A stretch of 64,000 bases of DNA from Tethya wilhelma (taxonomy: Eukaryota > Porifera > Demospongiae > Tethyida > Tethyidae), in assembly GCA_964030475.1 (NCBI GenBank), contig CAXIPT010000006.1, forward strand, positions 5,569,673-5,633,672. Reading direction: 5' to 3'. Both the position numbers and the translations under genes were made by a program. Positions within the stretch are counted from its first letter, which is position 1. The number at the start of each line of letters is the position of its first letter. The notes below the pieces were generated by a model, which was not told the DNA's origin, did not search any database, and worked only from the letters and a program-made list of their open reading frames with translations. Below, in pieces: positions 1 through 11,203 of the stretch.

Positions 1-78
<78 letters not shown>
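1..78. repeat. (CA)n microsatellite at window edge
   Basis: Uninterrupted CA dinucleotides from base 1 to about 78; the repeat may continue outside the window. Confidence 0.98.
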
Positions 79-82
<4 letters not shown>

Positions 83-152
83 AGGTATAGCAATAGGGTT
101 TGCGGGGAAATAGTCGGCAACTACGTAGGGAAACGTTACAACAAAGGTACTC

Positions 153-154
153 AA

Positions 155-211
<57 letters not shown>
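153..211. repeat. (TC)n-(CA)n compound microsatellite
   Basis: A short TC run is followed by about 38 bp of CA. It lies in the intron just downstream (leftward) of the minus-strand exon that ends at 292. Confidence 0.95.
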
Positions 212-213
<2 letters not shown>

Positions 214-291
214 TATCCCATAAACCACGATAAAAGCATTAGACAGAGCTACAGCAGCTGTGAAAGAGCAGCTGCCTCTTATCACACATAC

Positions 292-3200
292 CTTCCTGGG
301 ATTGGATGATCTCTGGAACCTCTTGGCTATGAGGGCAAACACGACACAGGGCACCACAAACACTATGATGAGGAGAAACCCAACCAGAACAGAGTACCTG
401 CTCACGTCAGCTGCCACCTCTTCAGGAGTCCTCTCAGTCATGGCCTCTGAAGGAAGAAGGAGAAAGAAACACATCTCAAACAGGAGCCATGGAACATGCA
501 CGAGTGTCTTTATGACTTTCACAACTCGCGAAATATAAAATACATGTTGGGGAAGGTCTGGGAATGAGGCTACATTTACTGCTGATCAAGGCTCAAGTCT
601 GGCTTGATGAACTAATGACAGCTGTGCATGCATGGAATAATTGGTTTGAATAATTTTTGGGGCACATTATCCCACTTTGAGAGTTCCTTAATTGTTGCCT
701 CTAGTGGACTGTATTCAAATGTATGGGCTCACCACTTGAAAGTTAATTATAAAATCTGTCCAACTAGCCACAGAAGATGTTGAGCTACATAATGGCAAGC
801 ACCTTTACTGCTCATCTCTTGACAAGCACTAGTGAGCAGTTAAGTTGCTAGTCTTTCTGATAAAATTTACTCAATAATTTCTAAAAAAACCATTGTTATT
901 ACAACTCTCAATGCTTGTATGAAATTAACGTAGCAGGAGCAGCCAGCAAACCCACTCACAAACCAGCATGAATACAATTTAATAATAGTGTGGCTGTCCC
1001 TTTCATCTCTTTGTAAATTGACTACATACAGTAGTATATAGAGACAGACTGGCAGGCACGCATGTACCTAAGGTTTTCACACAAAGTTGAACATGTTAGG
1101 AAGTATCATTAATGCAGAATACATAAATCAGAGAGATTACGTACCCACAAGTAGTTCATTGACACATTTTGTTTACATAAATTTTTTGGGTCCTACAATA
1201 ATTATTATTCACAACACTCTAACTGCATTCTAGCCGGAGCTAGAGGCACCCAACTACAACGGGACACGCCCCAGAGAAGCTCACAGCGTGTTGTCACCAA
1301 AGCTTCAAGCATTTAACTCAAAATGCACACTTGTACAAACATTCCCACTCATCAAGTGAAGTGACATGTGTGGTGGTGTTGATTTAGCTTCTATAGTCAA
1401 CTTACAATACAGCGATCTGGCTGACAGCTCAAGATCTTAACAGACTAACTGCTGATCTTCAAACTCTTCGCTTCTTTATTGGAACACAAACAGCGCACGA
1501 CTTACGGACTTTGATGCCAAGGAAAAAAAGTCATTAATTTTTATATCAGGATATGACGTCATTTGTTTAGCATGTTCTCTAATTAGTGCTGCTACATTGC
1601 AAACTTTTGTACGGAAAAAAAGCAGAGAAAAAAGCGAGCCATTTTTATCTTGAGTCTTTATACTCTCATAGGAGGATGTTATAGCGTCCAATGGACGGCT
1701 CTTCAACGGACAGTCTTACTGAGCTTCAGGTAGGAAGTCTACCTGTTGTAGACTTGGAAACGGAAGACTCAGATGAGGTAATGTTGCTAAGTGTTCATCT
1801 GACTGTATGATTTAAATGTTTGCATGCCTGCTGGTTGAGGTCCTCCTGCTTCTGTGAATGGCTTGTCAGCTAAATGGAGCAAAACCCATTGGAGTGCGCA
1901 TTATTTAGAAATAGTCATGTTCACACACATTCTGATAGCTAAAGTGCAAATTGAATTGTTACAAGTTCTCATCTGTTCTGCTACAAACAAACATTCATGC
2001 ACAGGACCTCAACTCCAGTGGCAATGGCAGTGGGCCTGTGAGTGTGTTCAGCCGCTCCCAGCATCTTGAAATGCTTGGATTCCAGGACACCGATGCCCAG
2101 ACTGTAGATGGAGAAATAGCCTTCCATTTACAAGAAGATTCTACAAGAGGTGAAAACGAAGGCGGTTTTGTTTTTGAGGCCCCTCACCTCGAGATAGACC
2201 CAGGAGCTGGGGAAGGTTTGGAAGATAGCAACGTGTTTTCTAGGAGACAGGTAGCAACAGAGATAGATTGGAACAAATTCAAGGAGGAATTTTCAGCAAC
2301 CCTTCAAAGTTCACAAGAAGAAATCACTCAGCTGGAACAATCCAACGAACTAGCAGATGATCTGTCGAGAAGAACGGTTCACGAACAGCTGCTAATCAAC
2401 GCCATTACCATGATGCACTCCAGCAGTGACTCCATGGAGAGCTCAGATCCTTCACAACCTGGCTTCAATCTCTCTCCCAGCGGTGGCTACAAGGTAGGAG
2501 ATGTGTCTCCTCTCCGTCTGAGGAAGAGACTGCTCTCCCAAGGCACACTGGAGACCATCCACGAGGCGGAGCTGGACAAGGTGCTAGAAATGACCGACCT
2601 CCCTTACCAACAAGGCAAAGATGTGAAGGAGAGAGAGAAGCAGCAGCAGCCATTGGTGAATGGTGATCCACCATTGCCACAGTTTGTGTGGGAGGGTGAG
2701 GAGAAGGAGGAGGAAGAGAGACTGATGAAGGAACTGGAGCAGCTGACTCACTCACAGTCGGCGACATCTTCTCACGCTCTTGATCATGAAGATGACACTT
2801 CCGTTCACAGTCAAGGTATGCATTGATCCATGTTGTGGCATTGTCCTATATAGCAGGCTTACATGTATTTTAATGACTGTATCCTGTCCTGTAGGTCAAG
2901 TAGGATCTGCAGGACAACAGACCTCCTCTAGAAATGAACAGCCTACGGTGTTCTTGGACCTGAGACCGAATGGTCCCCTTGGCAACAGTGGGACATCTGA
3001 TGGCAGCAGTCTCGTTAGCTCCACTGCTCAACGGTTGCTGGCACTCCGTGGGGGGCCTGCTGAAAGGTACACTGGGGGTCATTGTACACACATGAGATAG
3101 TTAATGTCAACATTGCCTAATAGAAACAATACTCTCTTGTGTGTGATGAGCTTCCATAGAAACGAGATATCTATGAACTCCTTCCAACTCACCAGATGAA

Positions 3201-3716
3201 GAAGCCACTGATCCTAGCTTGCGAACAGCTATGAGTTTCTTTGGCGATGACTGTCCTCCCATCATCTGAGGAGGAGCATAGCCCTTCCACGTCTCGGTGC
3301 AGGCTATGCTGCTCTTCATGAACACTGCAAGTAGTAGAGGAGAGAAATCACATGAGAGAGGCAGACATTTGGCTCAAAATTTTAATGTAAACACACACAT
3401 ACAGTACCAGCTGCAAACACTTATAGAGTCACTCTTTCCTTCTTGTTAGAGATTCCAATTGCTAGGCAACTACTTCAAACTTGTGTGCATTCATTAAACT
3501 ACAACACACTGTACGTACTAAAGATACGTACAATGAAGTACGTAAGAATCACATACCTATCTTTTCTACGCACTCTAGATTCTGAAATGCTATGTCGATC
3601 TGCCCAAAGGCTCCGTAGCCACTGCTGTCTGTGTCTGGCAGCTGGTAGGTGAGCCCATCTTCATACTGACCCTCAGTCGTGAACATAGACCCAACCATTC
3701 GACTCACAGCGGAAGG
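292..3716 (-). CDS. Unrecognised single-pass membrane protein, partial, three internal exons
   Basis: Three minus-strand exons join in frame: 3716-3557, 3324-3193 and 446-292. Each has AG/GT borders (acceptors ctgcag, cttgcag, ccttcag; donors GTATGT, GTGAGT, GTATGT), and both internal junctions are phase 1. The joined product has a Ser/Gly/Thr-rich soluble stretch with a few Cys, then an acidic segment (TERTPEEVAADV), a strongly hydrophobic segment (VLVGFLLIIVFVVPCVVFAL) and a basic end (AKRFQRSSNPRK). This predicts a type I topology with the tail inside the cell. The first exon and the 3' end are not found; the 3' end probably lies left of the window. Exons 3716-3193 sit inside an intron of the plus-strand NDK-like gene, and the intron 3192-447 spans that gene's first three exons, so the two genes would interleave on opposite strands. 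I do not recognise the family. The last exon could instead be a first exon, starting at a Met at 522 with a signal-like sequence. Confidence 0.5.
523..1690. other. Gene-free spacer upstream of the NDK-like gene
   Basis: AT-rich sequence with no convincing exon on either strand. It holds the presumed promoter of the plus-strand gene starting at 1691, and by the model above is also intron of the minus-strand gene. I see no repeat or RNA gene in it. Confidence 0.5.
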
Positions 3717-4278
3717 CTGCAGGATGGGCATTAATTAGAATTGAGGAATGGGCATTAATTAGAATAATACATATATATTTATACATCATACTACTCATAC
3801 ATGCATATGTATTAGGTACAAAAATTAGACATTTAGAGAAAGGAATTTTAATTAATGTGCATGACAAAAGCAAGCACCTGTGATACACGGTTCAAATACC
3901 ATAAATGTGTGTGTGTTATTGCATGATGAGTGAATCTAAACAGAGAAGACCTACAGGTGGCTGGGAATATTCAGCTAAAAGAAGCCCACTCTGTTTACAA
4001 CAAGCTTGCAAGTGAAGGTCACGTCTTGAGAATAACACTCAATTCAAATCCTGACTACTGTAACTGGGATTCACACTAATAGACTAGCTGCATTAACTAG
4101 TGATATACAATAGGTTTGGATGTGTCATAGAGCATCACTGGATGTGTCACAGAGCATCACTGGATGTGTCACAGAGCGTCACTGTGACTAATGGACCAGA
4201 TCACTCAACAATAAACAGTCACGCAACTGTGAACAGTCTCTTACAACACCAGATACAGTATATATACACTTTACCGTT

Positions 4279-4321
<43 letters not shown>

Positions 4322-7300
4322 ACTCAGGTCAAGATCCAGCTCTGAGAGTGAAGACAGTGACGATCCTTACGCTTGGATCTCCGAGAGGAAACAGATGAAG
4401 GCTCCTCCCACCCACACTCAACCTGTCGCTGTCTCCAAGCCACATCATAATCTACACCAGATTCACACATCACAGTCATCTGATACAGAACACACCAATG
4501 CCCAGGTGAAACCTGACCAGTCTGGCATGTCAGTTGATAGCAGTAGTGGTGGTAGTGGCAGTACGGGTGACACAGACAATAGACAGACCCACAGTCCCTC
4601 CCAGAAGTCCAATATCAAACTAAGTGCACCAATACACCCACACAGAGAAGACGATGATGGTGTCACTCCAAACACCAGTGCTGCCAAGATGGCTGCCCAA
4701 AGTGGAGGAAAAGATATGCGATCTGTTGGGATGTTGCACATTTCAAGTTGCAGTAGCCTCTCTGAAGAAGAGGCTAGTGTCTCCACCGTCACCATGGCAA
4801 AGGATGCTCCACCCACTCAGCCTGTTGAAATTGAAGGTCACAAACAAAGAAACACTGATTCTCTGACTCTGTCGTCTAGCTATTCTGAAACTGAAACTAC
4901 AGTGTTAGAAAATACAAAAGCTACATCACAGGTTGCTGCTGTCCCTAAGCAACCTGTTTCTCCCACCACAAGCAAAAAAGCTCAAAAGCGGAAACTGAAG
5001 AAAGCACGGAAAAAAGAGAAAGTGAAAGAAGAGAACAAACGCAAGAAGAGATCTCAGAGAAGAAGAATAGACAGCCTAACAACGAGCTCCGATGAAGACC
5101 CCGCCTCTAGCGGAGCAGAGATGATGTCATCAACATCCACGGAAAAGAGCACCGAGGATAACGGAGAGGAGGTGATGGTTGACGAGGAGACCCTCAAGCA
5201 ACATTTGCTGAAGAGAATCAAATCGAAAAAACCGCCATCGCACTTTGTCACTCCAGCTACTGAGCCAGTATTTCATGAGGTATACATAGTATATTCTGTT
5301 TTTCATTGTGCTAGCATGTAGTATGTAGTATGTAGCAGCCTCTTCATTTTATTTTTTCCGCCCGTACAGGATGTTACATTTGAACCTCAATGTCTCTGCA
5401 CAGACCCAACCTCAAGTACAGATGCCATGTTGGTGCTTTCTTTGTCCGAGTACGGCCTCACAACTCTACAAGATGTGGAGTTGAACCTCGAGCTTGAGTC
5501 TAGAATATCTTTACACCTGCTAGTCCTGACTTGGCTCTGCCATACAGCTGCCTTCTCTGCCAGCCATGGAGTGAAAGGTGAGGCAAGTGAAGAAGAGGGT
5601 GTTTCAAGACCACCATTTTTCATCACTGGATTACAGCAGACTGTTCTAGACGGTCATCCAGCTATTCTTGTGGGTGTGGTTTATTGTGAGAAGGTAAATA
5701 GAAATGGTTCGCCGGTTTTTAAACACGAATTTAGAACCAAAGATTCGTTTCAATATCTTGAAAATTACATCAAAGTCACTCCAATATCCTCGCTCTTGAG
5801 TAACATCACTAGCAATGACTCTGTGTGCGAGATGCTCCCACCATCTGTGCTCAGCCAACTTGATGTTGTCTTTCAGAAGCCAGTTTCGTCTCTCTTCTCC
5901 TTGCACGATGATCCAGCTCCTCTCTCCACTCCAGTCAGCTTCTACTGGCAGAGTGGCTATCACCCTAGCTGTCTGCCTAGCAATGAATCTGTGCGCTCGG
6001 GCACTGCAATTGCGACCACCGTTTGTACCTTAGGTAGAAACTCCCTGCAGAATATAGCTCTTGTTTTTGCAGTCTTTCGCAGCATTTTCTACAACAGTTT
6101 TGATCTAGCCGGGCTCAGACTGGTCTATGGTGAGCTGGACAACTATTGTGAAGCAGTTTCAGCTAGTAGCCTGGAGCAAGAGAACCAGAAGGATCTTCTT
6201 TCTTCCATCACTCTAGCTGTAGCTCTCCGTGGTCCTGATGCTGTGTATCGGTGGATGGATATAGTGGGTCCCAAGGATTCCAGCCTGGCAAAGGTGACTG
6301 ATCCAGATTCACTGAACGCTCGGTTCAGTAGTGCTGCTATCAAGGAGCTTCATTGCCTGCGTACCCCTTACAGTGCACCGGCTGTGCTGGCCAAGTGGTT
6401 TGGTGGCAGAGCCTGCTTGAAAACAGGCAGTCTTTTGGGTATCTCCGACGCTCACACGAAACAGCAGAGGAAGAAACGGCAGCGTGTCAGATTCTCTGAA
6501 AGCGAGTCAGATGATAATCCTCCATCACCATTGCCCATCGACACAGCACTGTCATTTCCCCCTCTTGTTACCAACCGACCACGCCTCCTTACCTCGGCCT
6601 ATTCCAAGCTCCTGCTGGTGGTATCTCCTCATATTCCGCCATTCCTCTACGGCAGCGTGCTTGCCAGCTGTAGCAAGCTAGGCTTTGATATATTTGGTGT
6701 GAAGAGGATACGACTAAATTCAAAACGTGCTACTGCTCTTCAGATTTCAAGTTCTTTTATTTTCCACTTTGCACCCTCTTCGACGCCTCCTTCACCAGCT
6801 GTGGTGGATTGGACTACACCCCCTTTCTCCTCCGATCCCCTCCACACCACGCCCCCCCTACCGTCAGTTCTTCTCGTTGTTGGTCGTGAGAATGCCTTAC
6901 TCCACTCCATTTCCTTGAAGATAGAAATGACACGAAACATTGTGAGTGTCGAAACTATCTACCCACAGATGAGAGCTCACTACAGTCTCTCTGTTGCCAT
7001 GGCAACACCTGAGAGCCTGCTCCATGTTAGAGAGTTCTCGGAGGATCTGGTGAAGGTGGTGGGAAGCTTCTCAACTTCTCCAACAGTCAACAGCTCTCAG
7101 CCTAAGCTGGCGTTTGGTTGGGAGAGAGATGATCCCCTCCAAGATGAGATCTCTTTCATAGCTGTACCTCACAGCACATCTTTATCAAAAGCTCTGGAAT
7201 TTCTCGACAAAATCTTTAAGGTACAACGTGAAGGTGGAGCGGAGATAGTTGTATCTAAGCAACGTAGCTCAGCTACAGAAAAGGAACCTGAATTTGATCA

Positions 7301-9022
7301 ATTTGAACTTCTTGGCTTTAAGATCGTGCCACAACTGACTCGGTTCTATGCCAAAAGGCTCTGTCCTTTGTCTTCAAATGATGTTCTGTATCAGCAAGCT
7401 GTGGAGCTTCTCTCTGATGGACCAGCTGCTCTGATGATCTTTAGAGGGATCGGCTGTAACAAGAGGCTAATGGACGCCATCTCTAAACCTCAACATCATG
7501 GTTCTTCCAAATCACTCCTTCACACAGGTGCACTTGAGCAACGGTTACAAGTGATTGTCTCGCAAGATTTCCAAGAGGCTTGTTCCCTCTCTTCAATCTT
7601 CTTTTCCGACAGAGAGCTGTTTTGTGACACACCCAACTGGCCACTGGCTTCGTTCGTTCCCCATTCCTGGATCCAAGATTCCGATATTTTACAACGAATG
7701 CAGACTACTTCACCTCCTTTGTTGGTCTCAGTTCTCAATGTGTCGATCTTGAAACTGAAATTTGTGGTCAAAGTTCTCGATAAACTTTCACGTAGTGGGT
7801 TCAGGTTTGTTGGAATGAGGCTATCAGAACCTGCCCAGAACGAATCAGTTGAGGTACATACATAATTCATGTAGTCTGGTAATATTAGTTTGGAGTCTAG
7901 TGCCGGGACCATTTCTGAATGGTCATTAGTGGGTGGGGAAAGGGGTGGAGCTATGGACTAACAAGCGTCTCTAGAGACGAGTGTTTATGTACATTTTGTT
8001 CTTGTCTTGTAGTCCCCCCTTCCTAGTGAGGCCTGTGATGATGTGAGGGTGGTGGTATGTGTGGAGAGGGAGAATGGGGTGTGGCACTTGCAGCAAGGGA
8101 TCGGCTGTAACAAGAGGCTAATGGACGCCATCTCTAAACCTCAACATCATGGTTCTTCCAAATCACTCCTTCACACAGGTGCACTTGAGCAACGGTTACA
8201 AGTGATTGTCTCGCAAGATTTCCAAGAGGCTTGTTCCCTCTCTTCAATCTTCTTTTCCGACAGAGAGCTGTTTTGTGACACACCCAACTGGCCACTGGCT
8301 TCGTTCGTTCCCCATTCCTGGATCCAAGATTCCGATATTTTACAACGAATGCAGACTACTTCACCTCCTTTGTTGGTCTCAGTTCTCAATGTGTCGATCT
8401 TGAAACTGAAATTTGTGGTCAAAGTTCTCGATAAACTTTCACGTAGTGGGTTCAGGTTTGTTGGAATGAGGCTATCAGAACCTGCCCAGAACGAATCAGT
8501 TGAGGTACATACATAATTCATGTAGTCTGGTAATATTAGTTTGGAGTCTAGTGCCGGGACCATTTCTGAATGGTCATTAGTGGGTGGGGAAAGGGGTGGA
8601 GCTATGGACTAACAAGCGTCTCTAGAGACGAGTGTTTATGTACATTTTGTTCTTGTCTTGTAGTCCCCCCTTCCTAGTGAGGCCTGTGATGATGTGAGGG
8701 TGGTGGTATGTGTGGAGAGGGAGAATGGGGTGTGGCACTTGCAGCATATCTTGAAGCCATTCAATGAAGTCTCCAAGAACTCGGCTCTATTCACATGTGA
8801 GTTGAGCACGTCCCACGAGTGAAGGTTGAGGTTTTTATCCACTTTATTGGATGTAGCATCACTTAATGTAATTTACACACCTGCACATTTTTTAATTTCT
8901 TTTGTAGGTTCAAGAAGCTTTCTTGAAGCCATTTCTGACACTAAACAGCACTTTCCCGATGGCCTGTGTAGCCACTCAACATCCATCACAAAGGAATACA
9001 ATGTAAGATGTAGTATGAAGCT

Positions 9023-9066
<44 letters not shown>

Positions 9067-9863
9067 GCTATAAATGTTTCTTTATCATCATGTTCATGCA
9101 GATAAACCATGATTCTCCTGACAACTTCAAGGAGCTTCTCTTGCCAGCTGCTTGTAGGCTGGCTGCCCAGCCAGGTCTCCTTGGCTACGTGTCCCCTCTC
9201 CTAGAGACCACTCTCATGATCTGCCCCCCTTCTCTGGTTGCCATGGAAACCAAACTGATGACAGCTGGTTTCATTGAGATTCTAGAGTTCGTCTGTCAAG
9301 CTCGGTTTGCCATTTGTGGACTCAAGATGGTTCTTTTGTCGGAAGAGACTGGTCAAGCTCTCCATCACTGCTGTGAAATGTCACACATCAAGGTTCGTAC
9401 TAACCTAAGGTCTTTGTTATAGACAGTTCCTATGAACATATAAGGGAAAGGTTTCTTCTTCTCTTCAACTTGGTCCACGTGTAGGTTAAAGACCTTACCT
9501 GTGGTCCAAGTGTTGTGATGGTGTTGCAGAGAGATAATGCTGCCTCTTGCTGTCAGGACATTTTTAGAAGGTATGTTGTGTTCTGTGGTACCTAACAAGT
9601 AGTTTGTGGTGTGCTTTAATTGGTGAGTTGTGCTTCTCTTTATAGTACTCTCCAAACCTGTTACCATGGAAACCGTGCTGATCATGTAAGCAAGTTACTG
9701 TCGGAAGTGATTATTCCTAAAACTGCAAAGCAGGTTCGCAAGTTATTGCTACACATGTTACACTGTACATGTCCGACTGATGATCTCCTTATCACACGTG
9801 ATCTCTCTGGTCTTACAGGCAAAACAAGTATTGGACTCATTCAAAGTTGCCATGGCATCATAA
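1691..9863 (+). CDS. Large protein with disordered N-terminus and NDK-like modules; possible cilium/dynein assembly factor
   Basis: Twelve exons join in one frame: 1691-1777, 2005-2815, 2895-3066, 4328-5279, 5370-7853, 8013-8504, 8664-8796, 8908-9002, 9102-9392, 9485-9570, 9646-9733, 9819-9863. The product is 1911 aa as assembled, or 1747 aa without the duplicated exon 8013-8504. Exons 1-4 encode a disordered region rich in Ser, Glu and Lys, ending in a Lys/Arg-rich stretch (about 4970-5070). Exons 5-12 look like repeated, degenerate nucleoside-diphosphate-kinase folds: beta-strand/helix openings (KLLLVVSPHIPPF; PPLLVSVLNVSILKLKF) followed by GF-type turns, a FYAKR...LLSDGPAALMIFRG block near 7350-7450, and LTCGPSVVMVLQRDNA near 9490-9550. 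The canonical catalytic NxxHGSD signature is not evident, so activity is doubtful. NDK modules and clustering with dyneins and TBCC suggest a ciliary role; a divergent dynein assembly/associated factor (DNAAF8-like) is a guess only. The start is the first ATG of exon 1; no upstream exon was found. Confidence 0.8.
4280..4322. repeat. (TG)n directly before a 3' splice site
   Basis: About 40 bp of TG ends five bases before the exon starting at 4328, replacing the usual pyrimidine tract. Confidence 0.95.
7447..8748 (+). repeat. Exact 651-bp tandem duplication inside the NDK-like gene
   Basis: The segment about 7447-8097 recurs at 8098-8748 with no difference that I can see, intron included. The period is 651 bp, a multiple of three. 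The duplicated unit contains the end of exon 5, one whole intron and the start of the next exon, so the copy makes a fused 164-codon exon (8013-8504) and keeps the frame. Identity across the intron means a very recent event or an assembly error. Confidence 0.95.
9024..9064. repeat. (CA)n microsatellite in intron
   Basis: About 40 bp of CA in the intron between exons ending 9002 and starting 9102 of the NDK-like gene. Confidence 0.95.
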
Positions 9864-11203
9864 TAATTAATTAATTAAGTGTGGACTGTGTGTACAATTT
9901 ATACATGTGTAACTTATTTCAGCACAAATATATTATTATGTTCGACATAATTAATGTAATTTCTACTCATACACTGTATTAACTGTTTTATCATAAAGAA
10001 GTAGTATCTTGGATGCTGGCTAGTCTAGCTATAAGGAAGGCAGGTGACCTGGTCAGGATCACTGGTAATGGATAGCACTTGAACTTAATGTACCCTGCAA
10101 TGTTATTCATAAGTCACCATGGTGATAAATTGATAGTGGTTTAGCCACAGTTCAAGCCTTTTTGCGCGCACACAAACTTGAGTGTATTTCTTCTTTCCCA
10201 GAGAAACAAAGGGCATCTATCTACAGCTATAAAAGGTAGGCCAGTATACAGCTGCACTTGTACACCTAATATTATTCCTGTACATTTATTATTATAATTA
10301 TGGTAATTAACAATTTATTTACACTAGCTACTATATTCCCAACACTGTATGCATTGATGAATTATGTATTAGAATTAAGGTTGGCATGGCAATAGCTATC
10401 ATATGCACAGTGCCACTGACATCCGCTTGACATCATCCCGCCCATGGGCATGGGTGGGTGGGTAATTGCCAAAAGATGTCTCGGTGGTATAAACCTGAGA
10501 GACCGATAGTCTGAAATTATGTGCCGTTTCATGAGGAGTCATTTAGAGCATTCTACTGAGTTTTAGAAGTGTTAATTATAGCCTAGGGGCCTTTGTATAT
10601 ACTAACTACTGCAACTAGTAGAGTCATCCTCTCAATCTGTTCCAATTCGTGTGTGGCTATTGGGAAAAGTGGGCTGCACAGTTACAGCTCTCAGTTAATT
10701 GAATTGTTTGTTTGTGATTGTTGTCTATTAATTTATTCATAGGTAATTATCTTATTGTTTGTATGTTTGATATACATCGTGAATATTCAATTAGTTGCCA
10801 TATATGTATGTGGGTTTAGGGGTCAAGAGGATTCAGTAGCATGATAGACGTGAATATCACTAGTTAGACGTACCTACCACACACCCACATTCTTCCAGTA
10901 GCTGGCAGCTAGATAGCTAGAGTTGCCGCCAATTTTGATAGCTATGTCGATCCTCATGCATGTCAACCAAATTGTATACGGAGAACAAATGAGAGCCTAT
11001 GAGCCATGCTTAGGTCTGGCCTGATTTAAATTGTATCTTTCAATCTCAGGTTGAATTGTGACACTAAATTCCTGTGATTCCTGTGATTCCTGTGATTCCT
11101 GTGATTCCTGTGATTCCTTACATCCCACTAGCTATAGTGTCATCTCTTTCTCCTGTCATCACACTTCTGCCTCACTGTTCTAGCAGCTGGCACGGTTGAA
11201 ACA
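9864..11203. other. Intergenic region between NDK-like gene and first dynein gene
   Basis: AT-rich and without a convincing exon. It holds the 3' flank of the upstream gene and the promoter/5' UTR of the dynein gene. A 9-bp repeat (TGTGATTCC, about five copies) lies at 11071-11119. No RNA gene is visible. Confidence 0.6.
11071..11119. repeat. 9-bp tandem repeat, about five copies
   Basis: Consecutive copies of TGTGATTCC about 90 bp upstream of the first dynein start codon. Confidence 0.9.

Noticed and set aside
100..538. Plus-strand ORFs over the CA repeat at the left edge
   Set aside because: Poly-dinucleotide peptides without splice or start context; the minus-strand exon explains the coding signal.
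2465..2767. Minus-strand ORF rich in Pro/Ser opposite exon 2 of the NDK-like gene
   Set aside because: Antisense shadow of a real exon; no splice sites or start context.
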